From: an uncultured Sulfitobacter sp.
GTDB taxonomy: Bacteria; Pseudomonadota; Alphaproteobacteria; Rhodobacterales; Rhodobacteraceae
Direction: 5' to 3'
NCBI GenBank assembly: GCA_947492925.1
Contig: CANLOQ010000003.1
Location: 712,080 to 776,079 of the forward strand
DNA: 64,000 nucleotides
Of this stretch, positions 53,159 to 62,774 are shown piece by piece. The notes beneath the pieces are model-generated. The model did no database searches and had not been told where the DNA came from. It saw only the letters and a list, made by a program, of their open reading frames with translations. The position numbers and the translations under genes are program-made. Position 1 is the first letter of the stretch, and every line of letters starts with the position of its first letter.

Positions 53159-54595
53159 ATGTTTTCCAAGTACAAGAAATCAGACGCCAAGCCCAAGGCG
53201 GAGCGTGCCCCGGTCGAGATCATCGACAACGTCACGGAACTGCCAGAGCAGAAGCCGAAAACGTCAATGCGCAAGGCGCTCAAGCCCGCTGCGGCAGCAC
53301 CGGTTGATAAAGAGGTCAAGCGCAAGCAGCGGATGTCCGACATCAAGCTGGAACTGCACCGCGCCCTGCTGGACAACCTGAACCTTGCCGCACTTGAACA
53401 TGCGACAGAACAGGACCTGCGCCAGGAGATCAACGAGATTTCCGCAGAGATTTTGGCCGAGAAAGCCATCGTTCTGAACCGCGAAGACCGCATGACGCTC
53501 AACTCAGAGCTTTATGACGAGGTCACCGGCCTTGGCCCGCTTGAGACATTGCTCAAGGATGAAACGGTCAACGATATTCTGGTGAACGGTCCGCAACAGA
53601 TTTTTGTGGAACGCGACGGTAAGCTTGAGCTGACCGACATCACGTTCAAGGACGAACGCCACCTTCTGCGTATCATCGACAAGATCGTATCGGCGGTGGG
53701 TCGTCGTGTGGACGAATCCAACCCTTACGTGGACGCCCGTTTGCAAGACGGTTCGCGTTTCAACGCGATGGTGCCCCCGGTTGCGGTGGACGGCTCGCTC
53801 GTCTCCATTCGTAAATTCAAAAAGGACAAGCTGGGCATCGACGATCTGGTCAACTTCGGTGCCTTTACCGAAGAAATGGCCGCCTATCTTCAGGCCGCCG
53901 TGGCCACACGCCTCAATGTCATCGTGTCGGGTGGTACGGGTTCCGGTAAAACGACCACGCTCAACGCGCTGTCGTCTTTCATCGACAACGCCGAACGTAT
54001 CCTGACGATCGAGGATACGGCGGAGCTTCAGCTGCAACAGACCCACGTGGGCCGGATGGAAAGTCGCCCGGCCAACGTCGAGGGCAAGGGTGAGGTTTCT
54101 CCGCGCGACTGTTTGAAAAACGCCCTGCGGATGCGTCCTGACCGGATCATCGTGGGTGAAACGCGCGGCGAGGAAGTTATCGACATGCTTCAAGCCATGA
54201 ACACCGGCCACGACGGATCTATGACCACGATCCACGCGAACTCTGCCCGCGACGGTGTAAGCCGTCTGGAAAACATGATCGCGATGGCCGGGATCGAAAT
54301 GCCGTTGAAAGCGGTCCGGTCCCAGATTTCATCGGCTGTGAACCTCATCGTGCAGGCCTCGCGCCTACAGGACGGCTCGCGTCGCATGACCTCGATTACC
54401 GAAATTACCGGGATGGAAGGCGACGTGATCTCGATGCAGGAAATCTTCCGCTATCAGCGTGTCGGTCTGACACCCGATAACAAGATCATCGGCCACTTCA
54501 CCGCCACCGGCGTGCGCAGCCACTACGCGGAACGCTTCCGCATGTGGGGCTATGATCTGCCCGCCTCCATCTACGAACCTATGGCAGCCGAGTAA
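53159..54595 (+). CDS. cpaF: Tad pilus motor ATPase CpaF/TadA
   Basis: A 478-residue hexameric secretion ATPase from the ATG at 53159. The Walker A motif is [13 protein letters not shown], with [13 protein letters not shown], the Asp box, and [17 protein letters not shown] near the Walker B. The His box is [18 protein letters not shown]. The N-terminal domain has [13 protein letters not shown]-like [20 protein letters not shown]. It powers assembly of the Flp pilus. It is 22 bases downstream of cpaE and 11 upstream of tadB. Confidence 0.95.
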   Translation: MFSKYKKSDAKPKAERAPVEIIDNVTELPEQKPKTSMRKALKPAAAAPVDKEVKRKQRMSDIKLELHRALLDNLNLAALEHATEQDLRQEINEISAEILAEKAIVLNREDRMTLNSELYDEVTGLGPLETLLKDETVNDILVNGPQQIFVERDGKLELTDITFKDERHLLRIIDKIVSAVGRRVDESNPYVDARLQDGSRFNAMVPPVAVDGSLVSIRKFKKDKLGIDDLVNFGAFTEEMAAYLQAAVATRLNVIVSGGTGSGKTTTLNALSSFIDNAERILTIEDTAELQLQQTHVGRMESRPANVEGKGEVSPRDCLKNALRMRPDRIIVGETRGEEVIDMLQAMNTGHDGSMTTIHANSARDGVSRLENMIAMAGIEMPLKAVRSQISSAVNLIVQASRLQDGSRRMTSITEITGMEGDVISMQEIFRYQRVGLTPDNKIIGHFTATGVRSHYAERFRMWGYDLPASIYEPMAAE

Positions 54596-54606
54596 GGAAC
54601 AGGACA

Positions 54607-55569
54607 ATGAGTACCGAATTTATTATCTACGGTTTGATCTTTGTCGGCGTGCTGGTGCTGGTCGAAGGCCTGTATCTGGTGGTCTTTGGCAAATCCATCA
54701 GCCTCAACAGTCGCGTCAACCGTCGCCTTGAGATGCTGGAGAAAGGCACCCGCCGTGAGGAGGTGCTGGAGAAGCTGCGCAAGGAAATGCAGCAGCACAT
54801 GGATGCCAAAACCATCCCGCTGTACTCTCTTTTGTCCGAAAAGGCGCAAAAAGCAGCGATTGCCTTTACCCCGCAGCAACTGATCATGCTGATGGGCGGG
54901 CTCGCCGTGATCGCGTTTTTGGGTCTGACGATTGGCACCGAAACCGACGTGGCTGTGCGCGGGCTTATCTCGGTCGGCATCGGCGTCGGCGCTGTTTTCT
55001 TTTGGGTTTCGTCGAAAGCGAACAAGCGCATGAGCATGATCGAAGAACAATTGCCCGATGCGGTCGAACTGATGGTGCGCTCCTTGCGCGTCGGCCACCC
55101 ATTTTCCAACGCGATTTCCATCGTGTCCAAGGAAATTCAGGATCCACTCGCCTCCGAATTTGGCGTGATCGCGGATGAGTCCGCGTATGGCCGCGACGTA
55201 GGTGAAGCGTTGAAAGATATGGCCGAGCGTCTGGACATGCAGGATTTGCGTTTCCTTGCGGTTGCGGTGACGATCCAGCAGCAATCAGGTGGTAACCTTG
55301 CGGAAATCCTCGCCGGTCTGGCCAAGGTGATCCGGGCACGGTTTCGTCTGTTCCGCAGGGTCAAGGCAATTACGGCCGAGGCAAAGTGGTCGGGCAAGTT
55401 CCTGTCCGCCTTCCCTATCGTGGCCCTGATCGTGATCAACGTCTCTGATCCAAATTACTATGACGAAGTGATGGATCACCCGTTCTTCATTCCCGCCTGT
55501 TTCCTTGTGGGCATTTTCCTTGCGCTGAACCTCTACGTGATGCGCGTCCTGACAGACATCAAAGTTTAA
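54607..55569 (+). CDS. tadB: Tad pilus inner membrane platform protein TadB
   Basis: A 320-residue type II secretion F-domain protein with helices at about 5-25, 95-135 and 265-315. The F domain has IEEQLPDAVELMVRSLRVG and IQQQSGGNLAEILAGLAKV, the family hallmarks. With TadC it forms the platform on which CpaF acts. Eleven bases separate it from cpaF. Confidence 0.95.
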   Translation: MSTEFIIYGLIFVGVLVLVEGLYLVVFGKSISLNSRVNRRLEMLEKGTRREEVLEKLRKEMQQHMDAKTIPLYSLLSEKAQKAAIAFTPQQLIMLMGGLAVIAFLGLTIGTETDVAVRGLISVGIGVGAVFFWVSSKANKRMSMIEEQLPDAVELMVRSLRVGHPFSNAISIVSKEIQDPLASEFGVIADESAYGRDVGEALKDMAERLDMQDLRFLAVAVTIQQQSGGNLAEILAGLAKVIRARFRLFRRVKAITAEAKWSGKFLSAFPIVALIVINVSDPNYYDEVMDHPFFIPACFLVGIFLALNLYVMRVLTDIKV

Positions 55570-55581
55570 GGAGGTCAGGCC

Positions 55582-56544
55582 ATGCTGGACACCATCAACA
55601 ACCTTCTCGGGCCGATGGGCCTGATCATCATCGCGGGCGTCGTCGGCCTGTGTCTTGTAGCAGGCACCATCATCATGATGCTGCGCCAGCCCGAAGACCC
55701 GCTGAACAAGCTCAAGAAAGCATCTGCCGGCGGACCACGCGGCGAAGCCAAAGCGGAGCTGCGTCAGGCAGGCGGCAGCCAGCAGCTTGAGAAATTTGCC
55801 AAGTTTCTGGAGCCTGAAAACGACGAAGAATTGTCGGCCATGCAGCTTATGCTGCGCCAGGCCGGTTATCAGGGCCGCGATGCGGTGCGGATCTTCTTCT
55901 TTGCCCAGATGGCGCTGGGTGTGCTTGGCCTGATCGGCGGGGTGATTTACATTAACTTTCTGGGCGGCGGCGAAGGGCTGAGCACCCAGAAAACCATGAT
56001 GTACACGGTTGGCCCCGGTGGCGTGGGATACTTCCTGCCAAAATACTGGGTCACCCGCCGCGTTGAAGCCCGCAAAGAGGAAATCACCCGTGGTTTTCCC
56101 GATGCTCTCGACATGATGCTGGTCTGCGTCGAGGCCGGTCAGTCGCTGGATCAGTGTATTGTCCGCGTCGCCCGTGAACTCAAAGCCTCCTACAAGGCTT
56201 TGGCCGATGAATTCGAAGTCGTCGCTTATGAAATGAAGGCCGGTAAGGACAAGATCACCGTGCTGAATGACATGGGCGAACGCTGCGGCGTGCAGGATGT
56301 GTCATCCTTTGTGACGGTGCTGGTGCAATCCGCCGCTTTCGGTACGTCCATCTCGGATGCGCTGCGGGTCTACGCCGCAGAAATGCGGGACAAGCGTGTG
56401 ATGCGTGCGGAAGAAGCCGCAAACAAGTTGCCAACCAAGATGACACTTGCCACTATGATGCTGACGGTGCCGCCGCTGCTGATCATTCTGGTCGGACCAT
56501 CGGTGCACGGCATCACGGAACTGGGCAACATGGGCGCAAAATAA
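55582..56544 (+). CDS. tadC: Tad pilus inner membrane platform protein TadC
   Basis: A 320-residue partner of TadB. Three membrane segments flank an F domain with GFPDALDMMLVCVEAGQSLDQ and FVTVLVQSAAFGTSISDALR. The charged loop after residue 30 (RQPEDPLNKLKKASAGG) and the KLPTKMTLATMMLTVPPLL end are typical. It follows tadB by 12 bases and precedes the tetratricopeptide gene by three. Confidence 0.95.
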   Translation: MLDTINNLLGPMGLIIIAGVVGLCLVAGTIIMMLRQPEDPLNKLKKASAGGPRGEAKAELRQAGGSQQLEKFAKFLEPENDEELSAMQLMLRQAGYQGRDAVRIFFFAQMALGVLGLIGGVIYINFLGGGEGLSTQKTMMYTVGPGGVGYFLPKYWVTRRVEARKEEITRGFPDALDMMLVCVEAGQSLDQCIVRVARELKASYKALADEFEVVAYEMKAGKDKITVLNDMGERCGVQDVSSFVTVLVQSAAFGTSISDALRVYAAEMRDKRVMRAEEAANKLPTKMTLATMMLTVPPLLIILVGPSVHGITELGNMGAK

Positions 56545-56547
56545 CCA

Positions 56548-57126
56548 ATGGCTCTGAAAAACAGGCGCGCCATCCGCCGCGTACTGGCTTTGACAACAAC
56601 ATTTGGAATGGCCGCCTGTTCAACGGGCGGCTTTTCCGCGGCAGGGGATCAGGTGTATGCTCCCGGCGTGAACCAACGCGCGGTTGCCGAAGACGGGATC
56701 GAGGTGGGGCACCGCCTGATTGCCGCGCAGCAATATGAACTGGCGATCAAAGCCTTCAACCGCGCGGCGCTGAATGGCGGGATCGACGTAGATGTGCTGT
56801 CGGGTCTGGGCAGCGCCAATTTGGGTCTGGGTCGCCTGGGACAGGCCGAGGCGCTGTTGCGCCGGGCGGTCAAGGCCGACGCCGCAGAACCAGAGGTTTG
56901 GAATAATCTGGGTGTCGTGCTGATGGAAGCGGGTAAAACAGCAGAAGCAGAAGAGATATTTCGCAGGGCTTACGCGCTCGACAATGGCGAAAGTGACGCA
57001 ATCCGGGACAATTTGCGCTTGGCACTCGCAAAATCGGAAAATTCTGATACTTTAGAACTTGACGAGGCAGATTTTAAATTGGTGCGACGTGGCGGGGGCA
57101 ATTACCTGATCACTGACCCACTCTAA
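56548..57126 (+). CDS. tadD: Tetratricopeptide lipoprotein of the tad locus (TadD-like), copy 1
   Basis: A 192-residue protein. The N terminus has a lipoprotein signal ending MAAC. Tetratricopeptide repeats run from about 50 to 155, seen in QQYELAIKAFNRAALNGG, GLGRLGQAEALLRRAVKADA and EAGKTAEAEEIFRRAYALDN. TadD is needed for Flp pilus formation in other bacteria. The gene lies directly after tadC. Confidence 0.9.
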   Translation: MALKNRRAIRRVLALTTTFGMAACSTGGFSAAGDQVYAPGVNQRAVAEDGIEVGHRLIAAQQYELAIKAFNRAALNGGIDVDVLSGLGSANLGLGRLGQAEALLRRAVKADAAEPEVWNNLGVVLMEAGKTAEAEEIFRRAYALDNGESDAIRDNLRLALAKSENSDTLELDEADFKLVRRGGGNYLITDPL

Positions 57127-57172
57127 AGACGACGATCAAAAGATCGCGGCAGAGCAGTAAAAAGGACGCAAA

Positions 57173-58024
57173 ATGCGCCACCCTATCTTTCTGGCCGCCT
57201 GCATTGCAGGCGCAAGCGTAGTTGCAGGCTGCGCAGGCAAAGACCCCAACGCAACCGTAGAACGTGCTTTTGAGGACGTGAATGCGCTGGATGGCAACGA
57301 TCTCTCTGATGTGATGCTGACCGTGGCGGACCCAAACGAGGCCGTGACCTATTTCCAGCGTGTAACCGCAGAGAAACCCGACGATATCAAACACCAGCGC
57401 GGTCTGGCGTCATCCCTGATCCGGGCCAAACGCCCGACCGAAGGCGTGCCGGCATGGAAACGGGTGACCGAGATGCCCGACGCGACACCGGATGACAGTG
57501 TGGAATACGCCGATGCATTGATCCGGTCGGGCGATTGGGCCGGGGCGGAAAAGGTGCTGGACAAGGTGCCGCCGACCCATGAGACTTTCAAACGCTACCG
57601 CCTTGAAGCGCTCGTCGCAGACAGCAACAAGGAATGGAAGAAAGCCGACAGCTTTTATCAGACAGCCGTGGGCCTGACGACGACACCCGGTTCGGTGATG
57701 AACAACTGGGGTTACTCCAAGCTGACACGAGGCGATTTCCCAGAGGCAGAGCGCCTGTTTTCCGACGCCATTCGCCGCGACGGGGATCTTTTCACCGCCA
57801 AGAACAACCTGATCCTGGCCCGTGCGGCCCAGCGTGACTATACCCTGCCCGTCATCCCGATGGACCAGACAGAGCGCGCGCAGTTGCTGCACACGATGGC
57901 CCTGTCCGCGATCAAACAAGGGGACACGGAAACCGGCAAATCGCTCTTGCGCGAAGCGATTGACACGCATCCCCAGCATTTCGAGGCCGCTGTGCGGTCG
58001 CTGCGCGCCCTAGAAAACGGGTAG
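57173..58024 (+). CDS. Tetratricopeptide lipoprotein of the tad locus, copy 2
   Basis: A 283-residue protein with a lipoprotein signal ending VVAGC. Repeats follow with YFQRVTAEKPDDIKHQRGLA, SGDWAGAEKVLDKVPP and LTRGDFPEAERLFSDAIRRD. It is longer than copy 1 and the two align only loosely. The presence of two TPR lipoproteins beside tadC is common in roseobacter tad loci. It is four bases ahead of the prepilin peptidase gene. Confidence 0.88.
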   Translation: MRHPIFLAACIAGASVVAGCAGKDPNATVERAFEDVNALDGNDLSDVMLTVADPNEAVTYFQRVTAEKPDDIKHQRGLASSLIRAKRPTEGVPAWKRVTEMPDATPDDSVEYADALIRSGDWAGAEKVLDKVPPTHETFKRYRLEALVADSNKEWKKADSFYQTAVGLTTTPGSVMNNWGYSKLTRGDFPEAERLFSDAIRRDGDLFTAKNNLILARAAQRDYTLPVIPMDQTERAQLLHTMALSAIKQGDTETGKSLLREAIDTHPQHFEAAVRSLRALENG

Positions 58025-58028
58025 GCCC

Positions 58029-58526
58029 GTGGCGATCATGGCCACACATGCGATGTGGTTCTTGCCCTTCGTGCTGCCGATCTGTCTCTATGTCGCCTTC
58101 ACCGACATGGCGCAGATGCGGATCACCAACCAGTCGGTGATTGCGCTGGCGGTGATCTTTCTGGTGCTGGGCGTGTTCCTTATGCCGTTTGGGGATTACC
58201 TTTGGCGAATTGCGGCGCTGGTGATCGTGCTGATCGTTGGGATCATCCTGAACGGCGCAGGCGCACTAGGGGCCGGAGATGCCAAGTTTCTGGCCGTCGC
58301 GGCACCTTACGTTGCCCTTGGCGATCTGCGGTTGTTGCTGGCCTTGTTCATGGCGGTGCTGCTGGCCGCAGCCGTTGCACACCGGGGCGCGAAATACACA
58401 CCTTTGCGCAAACTGGCCCCCCATTGGACCAGTTGGGAACAGGGCAAGAAATTTCCAATGGGGCTCGCACTGGGTCCTGCCCTTGCCATCTATCTCATCC
58501 TCGGGGCGCTCTATGGTGCCCAATAA
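58029..58526 (+). CDS. cpaA: Prepilin peptidase CpaA/TadV
   Basis: A 165-residue membrane protease of the A24 family, without the methylase domain, as usual for Tad systems. The two catalytic aspartates are in VAFTDMAQMRITN and GAGDAKFLAV (the GxGD motif). It cuts the leader from Flp prepilin. A GTG at 58029 or an ATG at 58038 could start it. Its substrates here have Asp-Trp rather than Glu-Tyr after the cleavage site. Confidence 0.92.
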   Translation: MAIMATHAMWFLPFVLPICLYVAFTDMAQMRITNQSVIALAVIFLVLGVFLMPFGDYLWRIAALVIVLIVGIILNGAGALGAGDAKFLAVAAPYVALGDLRLLLALFMAVLLAAAVAHRGAKYTPLRKLAPHWTSWEQGKKFPMGLALGPALAIYLILGALYGAQ

Positions 58527-58586
58527 ACGCGATCTTCAGCCCTTATGCCGCATATCACGCGCAACCCCTGAGACAGGAGCCGCACC

Positions 58587-59894
58587 ATGAACATGCAGAC
58601 CACAAACGTCATGGCCCCACCGCCGCCCAAACGGCTGGAGGAAATGAAACTGCCCATCGTGATGATGCGCGACATCATCCTGAAAACGATCTTTCGCAAG
58701 AACATCGAACTGGTCAGCGAACTGGCCGCGGCCGTTTGTCTGCCGATCCCGGTAACGCAGGAATTGGTGGATATGGGCCGCACCCAGCGGCTGATTGAGG
58801 CGACAGGCACATTGAACGCGCAAAACGGCAATGAGATGGGCTACCAACTGACCGACGGCGGGAAGGCACGTGCGCTTGATGCTCTTGCGCAGTCCGAATA
58901 CTTCGGTCCGATGCCCGTGCCGCTGGACGTCTACCGCGAACAGGTCAAGCGCCAGTCCGTACGCAACATTCAGGTGACACGCGACCAATTGATCGGTGCG
59001 ATGGGTCATCTGGTGCTGCCCGACAGCCTCCTTGACCACCTTGGCCCCGCCGTTAGTGCAGGCCGTTCCATCCTGATGTACGGCCCGCCCGGCAACGGTA
59101 AATCCTCAATCTCCAACGGCATCCGCGATGCTTTGGGCGATAAGGTATATGTGCCCTATGCCATTGAATACGCATCACAAGTGATCACGGTTTATGACCC
59201 CATCGTGCATTCCAAGGCCGAGGAGAACATACAGGACCCCAACGCGCTGCGCCGTGTCACACGTTTTGACACGCGGTACGTGTGCTGCGACCGGCCAACG
59301 GTGATCACGGGTGGTGAGCTGACCACCAACATGCTTGATCTGGTCTACAATCCCACCGCACGCACCTATCAGGCACCGCTGCAGCTCAAGTCTTCCGGCG
59401 GCATCTTTATCGTGGACGACCTTGGCCGCCAGAAAGAGCCGCCGCAGTCTATCGTGAACCGCTGGATCGTTCCGCTGGAAGAAAGCAAAGACATCCTCGC
59501 GCTGCAATCGGGCGAGAAGTTTGAGGTCCCCTTTGACACGCTGGTGATCTTCTCGACCAACTTCCACCCGAACGAGATTTTCGATCAGGCCGCCCTGCGC
59601 CGGATTTTCTTCAAGATCAAAATCGACGGGCCGAACCAGCAGAACTTCCTCAAGATTTTTGCGATGGTCGCCAAGAAACGCGGCATGCCGCTGGATGAGG
59701 CGACGCTGGTGCATCTGCTCAAGACGAAATACCCAACAATCGACAACATCTATGCCAACTATCAGCCGATCTTTCTCATCGACCAGATGATTGCGATCTG
59801 CGAATTCGAAGGCATCCCCTACCAGATGTCCCCCGATCTGATCGACCGCGCATGGGCGAACATGTTTGTGAAGGACGAGCATATCGTCAAATAG
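58587..59894 (+). CDS. AAA+ ATPase of the tad locus
   Basis: A 435-residue ATPase. Residues 20-110 resemble a winged helix or receptor domain; the AAA domain follows with Walker A GPPGNGKSS (166-174), Walker B GIFIVDD (272-278), a sensor 1 Asn in FSTNFHP and an arginine pair in AALRRIFF (336-343). Genes of this type sit at the end of tad loci in roseobacters and some other bacteria and have no known function that I can name. It could remodel the pilus machinery. It is 60 bases after cpaA. Confidence 0.8.
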   Translation: MNMQTTNVMAPPPPKRLEEMKLPIVMMRDIILKTIFRKNIELVSELAAAVCLPIPVTQELVDMGRTQRLIEATGTLNAQNGNEMGYQLTDGGKARALDALAQSEYFGPMPVPLDVYREQVKRQSVRNIQVTRDQLIGAMGHLVLPDSLLDHLGPAVSAGRSILMYGPPGNGKSSISNGIRDALGDKVYVPYAIEYASQVITVYDPIVHSKAEENIQDPNALRRVTRFDTRYVCCDRPTVITGGELTTNMLDLVYNPTARTYQAPLQLKSSGGIFIVDDLGRQKEPPQSIVNRWIVPLEESKDILALQSGEKFEVPFDTLVIFSTNFHPNEIFDQAALRRIFFKIKIDGPNQQNFLKIFAMVAKKRGMPLDEATLVHLLKTKYPTIDNIYANYQPIFLIDQMIAICEFEGIPYQMSPDLIDRAWANMFVKDEHIVK

Positions 59895-59949
59895 CGCCAC
59901 CGCTTGGCGGTTATTGATTTGTTAGGAGATTGAGGCTATTTTGACGACG

Positions 59950-59973
59950 GAACTTATATGTCTCAGACATAAG
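59950..59973 (-). repeat. Degenerate second copy of the microprotein 5' end
   Basis: Bases 59950-59973 match 60076-60102: both start GAACTTATA and end CAGACATAAG, with 24 and 27 bases in total. Read on the minus strand, this copy would encode MSETYKF where the microprotein has MSEEAYKF, one codon shorter in frame. The frame then runs into a non-hydrophobic 12-residue end (RRQNSLNLLTNQ) and lacks a ribosome binding site. The core TATGTCT-C-AGACATA is also a palindrome. Confidence 0.6.
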
Positions 59974-59982
59974 AACTCAAGT

Positions 59983-60015
59983 GACGGCGCGGGTATTCGT
60001 ACTACCCGCGCCGTC
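59983..60015. terminator. 13-bp hairpin between the AAA ATPase and microprotein genes
   Basis: GACGGCGCGGGTA (59983-59995) pairs perfectly with 60003-60015 around a seven-base loop. It serves as the end of the tad transcripts on the plus strand, where TTTGGTTT follows. On the minus strand it lies seven bases after the microprotein stop. A bidirectional terminator is likely. Confidence 0.65.
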
Positions 60016-60021
60016 TTTGGT

Positions 60022-60099
60022 TTAGGCGACCCAGATCATGACGATGATTGTCGTGATCATAAGTGCCAGCACCAAGAACTTATAAGCCTCTTCAGACAT
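60022..60099 (-). CDS. 25-residue membrane microprotein
   Basis: An open frame of 25 codons from the ATG at 60099. The product begins MSEEAYKF and continues as one uninterrupted hydrophobic helix (LVLALMITTIIVMIWV). The sequence GAGGAGG (60104-60110) lies four bases before the ATG, an almost ideal ribosome binding site. A 13-bp hairpin follows the stop. This is a typical single-helix microprotein, and I do not know the family. It could bind a larger membrane complex, as such peptides often do. It stands between the tad locus and the helicase gene. Confidence 0.7.
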   Translation of the reverse strand: MSEEAYKFLVLALMITTIIVMIWVA

Positions 60100-60281
60100 A
60101 AGTCCTCCTCACGCACCATCCTGCCGAAGCCCGGTGCCCCGGCTTCGTGTGCGTGGGGTGAATGAAGTCTGAGAAGGTTAACAAAGCCTGAGTTGAGACG
60201 AATTTTCGGAAATCTGCCAACAACTGTGGGATCATCCGTCAGTACGCTGGCCACCGCCCGTTCAGGTGCTATCTACGCGGT

Positions 60282-62735
60282 ATGCAAGCATTGCCCCCGG
60301 TTTTTGAAAAATGGTTCGCTTCCAAAGGCTGGTCCATCCATCCGCACCAGCAGGAAATGCTGGACCGCGCCGATGCGCCTGCCCTGCTGCTCATTGCGCC
60401 CACCGGCGGGGGCAAGACGCTCTCCGGCTTTCTACCCACCCTTATTGATCTGGCCGACGGCACGCACGAAGGGATGCACACCCTTTATATCTCGCCGCTC
60501 AAGGCGCTGGCCGCCGACATCAAGCGCAATCTGACCACGCCGGTCGAGGAAATGCGCCTGCCCATCACCATCGACGAACGCACCGGCGACACAACGCAAA
60601 CGCGGCGCAAGCGCCAGCGCGCCGATCCGCCAAATATCTTTCTGACCACCCCCGAAAGCCTTGCCTTGCTGGTCAGCTACGAAGACGCACCGCGCATGTT
60701 CAAGGGCCTCAAGCGCGTTGTCATCGACGAAATACACGCGCTGGCCGAAAGCAAGCGCGGCGATCAGATGATGCTGGCGCTGGCACGGCTGCAAACGATC
60801 TGCCCCGATCTCAAACGCGTTGGCCTGTCGGCCACCGTCGAAGACCCTGCCGCCATCGCACACCTCATGGCACGTCACCCCGACCCTTGCGACATCCTGC
60901 TGGCCGATCCCGGCCCAGCCCCCGACATCCAAATGCTGACCACCGAAGAAGCCCCGCCGTGGTCCGGCGGTGGTGCCGCCTACGCCATTCCCGCCGTGCT
61001 GGAACAGGTCAAACAGCACAACACCACGCTCATTTTCCACAACACCCGCGCACAGGCCGAGATTTTCTTTCACAACCTATGGCTTGCCAACGACGAAAGC
61101 CTGCCCATCGGTATCCACCACGGCAGCCTTGACCGTGAACAGCGCGCCCGCGTCGAAGGCGCGATGGTGCGCGGTGATCTGCGCGCGATTGTCTGCACCG
61201 GCAGCCTTGATCTGGGCATCGACTGGGGCGATGTGGACCTAGTGATCCAGATCGGCGCGCTAAAGAACGTCAAACGGCTGGTCCAGCGCATTGGCCGCGC
61301 CAATCACCGCTATAACGCCCCGTCCAAGGCGCTGCTGGTGCCTGCCAACCGCTTTGAGGTGGTCGAATGTGTGGCCGCCTTGGATGCAGTTCTGGCCGGT
61401 GATCTGGACGGCGAAGCACGCGGTCCCGGCCCGCGTGACGTATTGTGCCAGCATATTCTGATCACTGCCTGCGCGGGACCTTTTGATGCCGATACGCTCT
61501 ACACCGAAGTCACCTCAGCCGGTGCTTACAGTAACCTGTCGCGAGAGGCTTTCGATGAATGTCTGAACTTCTGCGCCACCGGCGGCTATGCCCTGCGTGC
61601 CTATGACAAATGGCAGCGCCTGCTTCAGCGTCCCGATGGTCTGTGGCAGTTGCGCGACCCGCGCAGCAGCCGCAACATCCGCATGAACATCGGCACCATT
61701 CAGGACACCGATACGCTTAAGGTGCGCATGCGGCGCAATCGCGGCGGCAAGCCACTGGGCGAGATCGAGGAAGGCTTTGTCGCCACGCTGACCCCCGGCG
61801 ATACTTTCCTGATCGGCGGCCAAATCGTGAAATACGAGGGCCTGCGCGAGATGACGGTGGAAGTCAGCCGCGATGCCGCCAAAAAGCCCAAGATTGCCAC
61901 CTTCATGGGCACCAAGTTTGCGACGTCCATGCAGCTTTCCGACCGGGTGCAGCAGATGTTCACCCAGACAAGCTGGCCTGAACTGCCCGCCCACACTGCC
62001 GAATGGCTGCACCTGCAGCGCGATGTCAGCCAACTGCCGCAGCCCGGGCGCCTCCTGGTCGAGAGCTTTCCCCACGACGGGCGCGCGCAAACGGTCATCT
62101 ACGGGTTCGCGGGCCGCAACGGGATGCAGACACTTGGACTTTTACTGACCAAAAGGATGGAAGAGTTCGGGCTGAACCCACTGGGCTTTGTCGCGACAGA
62201 TTACGCGACGCTGATCTGGGGGCTGGACCCGGTGGAAGACCCGGCACCGCTCTTTGACGCTCACGCGCTGCACGACGGGTTGGAAAACTGGCTAGCGGGC
62301 AATGCAGTGATGAAACGCACGTTCCGCGCCTCCGCCACCATCGCCGGTCTGATTGAACGCAACACCCCCTCCGCCCGCAAATCCGGGCGGCAGGCGACGT
62401 TCTCCAGCGATATCCTGTACGACACGCTACAACGCTACGAGCCCGATCACCTGATGCTGGACATCACCCGCGAAGAGGCACGGCGCGGGTTGGTGGACTT
62501 TGGCCGGATCGAAGAAATGCTGGAGCGCGTCGGCGGACGGATCGACCACCGCAAACTCAGCCGGGTATCGCCGCTGTCTGCCCCCTTGATGCTGGAAATG
62601 GGCCGCGTGCCGGTGAAAGGCGAGGCCGAAGAACGGCTTTTGGCAGAGGAAGCGGCGCGGCTTATGGAAACCTCTGGTCTGGCACAGATCACGCCGCCGC
62701 CTGCAGACAAACCGAAATGGCGCGTTGGCTGGTAG
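60282..62735 (+). CDS. Ligase-associated DEXH box helicase (Lhr-like)
   Basis: An 817-residue superfamily 2 helicase. The Walker A motif is IAPTGGGKTLSGF, motif II is VIDEIHALAE, and motif III LSATVE. The C-terminal helicase domain contains GSLDLGIDWGDVDLVIQIG and QRIGRANHRY. The end has an Lhr-type core domain. Genes of this type belong to a DNA damage response module with PdeM, an exonuclease and a ligase. Here PdeM follows at 40 bases, the other two genes are absent. The 155-base gap before the start probably holds its promoter. Confidence 0.92.
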   Translation: MQALPPVFEKWFASKGWSIHPHQQEMLDRADAPALLLIAPTGGGKTLSGFLPTLIDLADGTHEGMHTLYISPLKALAADIKRNLTTPVEEMRLPITIDERTGDTTQTRRKRQRADPPNIFLTTPESLALLVSYEDAPRMFKGLKRVVIDEIHALAESKRGDQMMLALARLQTICPDLKRVGLSATVEDPAAIAHLMARHPDPCDILLADPGPAPDIQMLTTEEAPPWSGGGAAYAIPAVLEQVKQHNTTLIFHNTRAQAEIFFHNLWLANDESLPIGIHHGSLDREQRARVEGAMVRGDLRAIVCTGSLDLGIDWGDVDLVIQIGALKNVKRLVQRIGRANHRYNAPSKALLVPANRFEVVECVAALDAVLAGDLDGEARGPGPRDVLCQHILITACAGPFDADTLYTEVTSAGAYSNLSREAFDECLNFCATGGYALRAYDKWQRLLQRPDGLWQLRDPRSSRNIRMNIGTIQDTDTLKVRMRRNRGGKPLGEIEEGFVATLTPGDTFLIGGQIVKYEGLREMTVEVSRDAAKKPKIATFMGTKFATSMQLSDRVQQMFTQTSWPELPAHTAEWLHLQRDVSQLPQPGRLLVESFPHDGRAQTVIYGFAGRNGMQTLGLLLTKRMEEFGLNPLGFVATDYATLIWGLDPVEDPAPLFDAHALHDGLENWLAGNAVMKRTFRASATIAGLIERNTPSARKSGRQATFSSDILYDTLQRYEPDHLMLDITREEARRGLVDFGRIEEMLERVGGRIDHRKLSRVSPLSAPLMLEMGRVPVKGEAEERLLAEEAARLMETSGLAQITPPPADKPKWRVGW

Positions 62736-62774
62736 GGCTTGCCAAGTCGTCCCGGTTTGATAAATGAACAAAGG

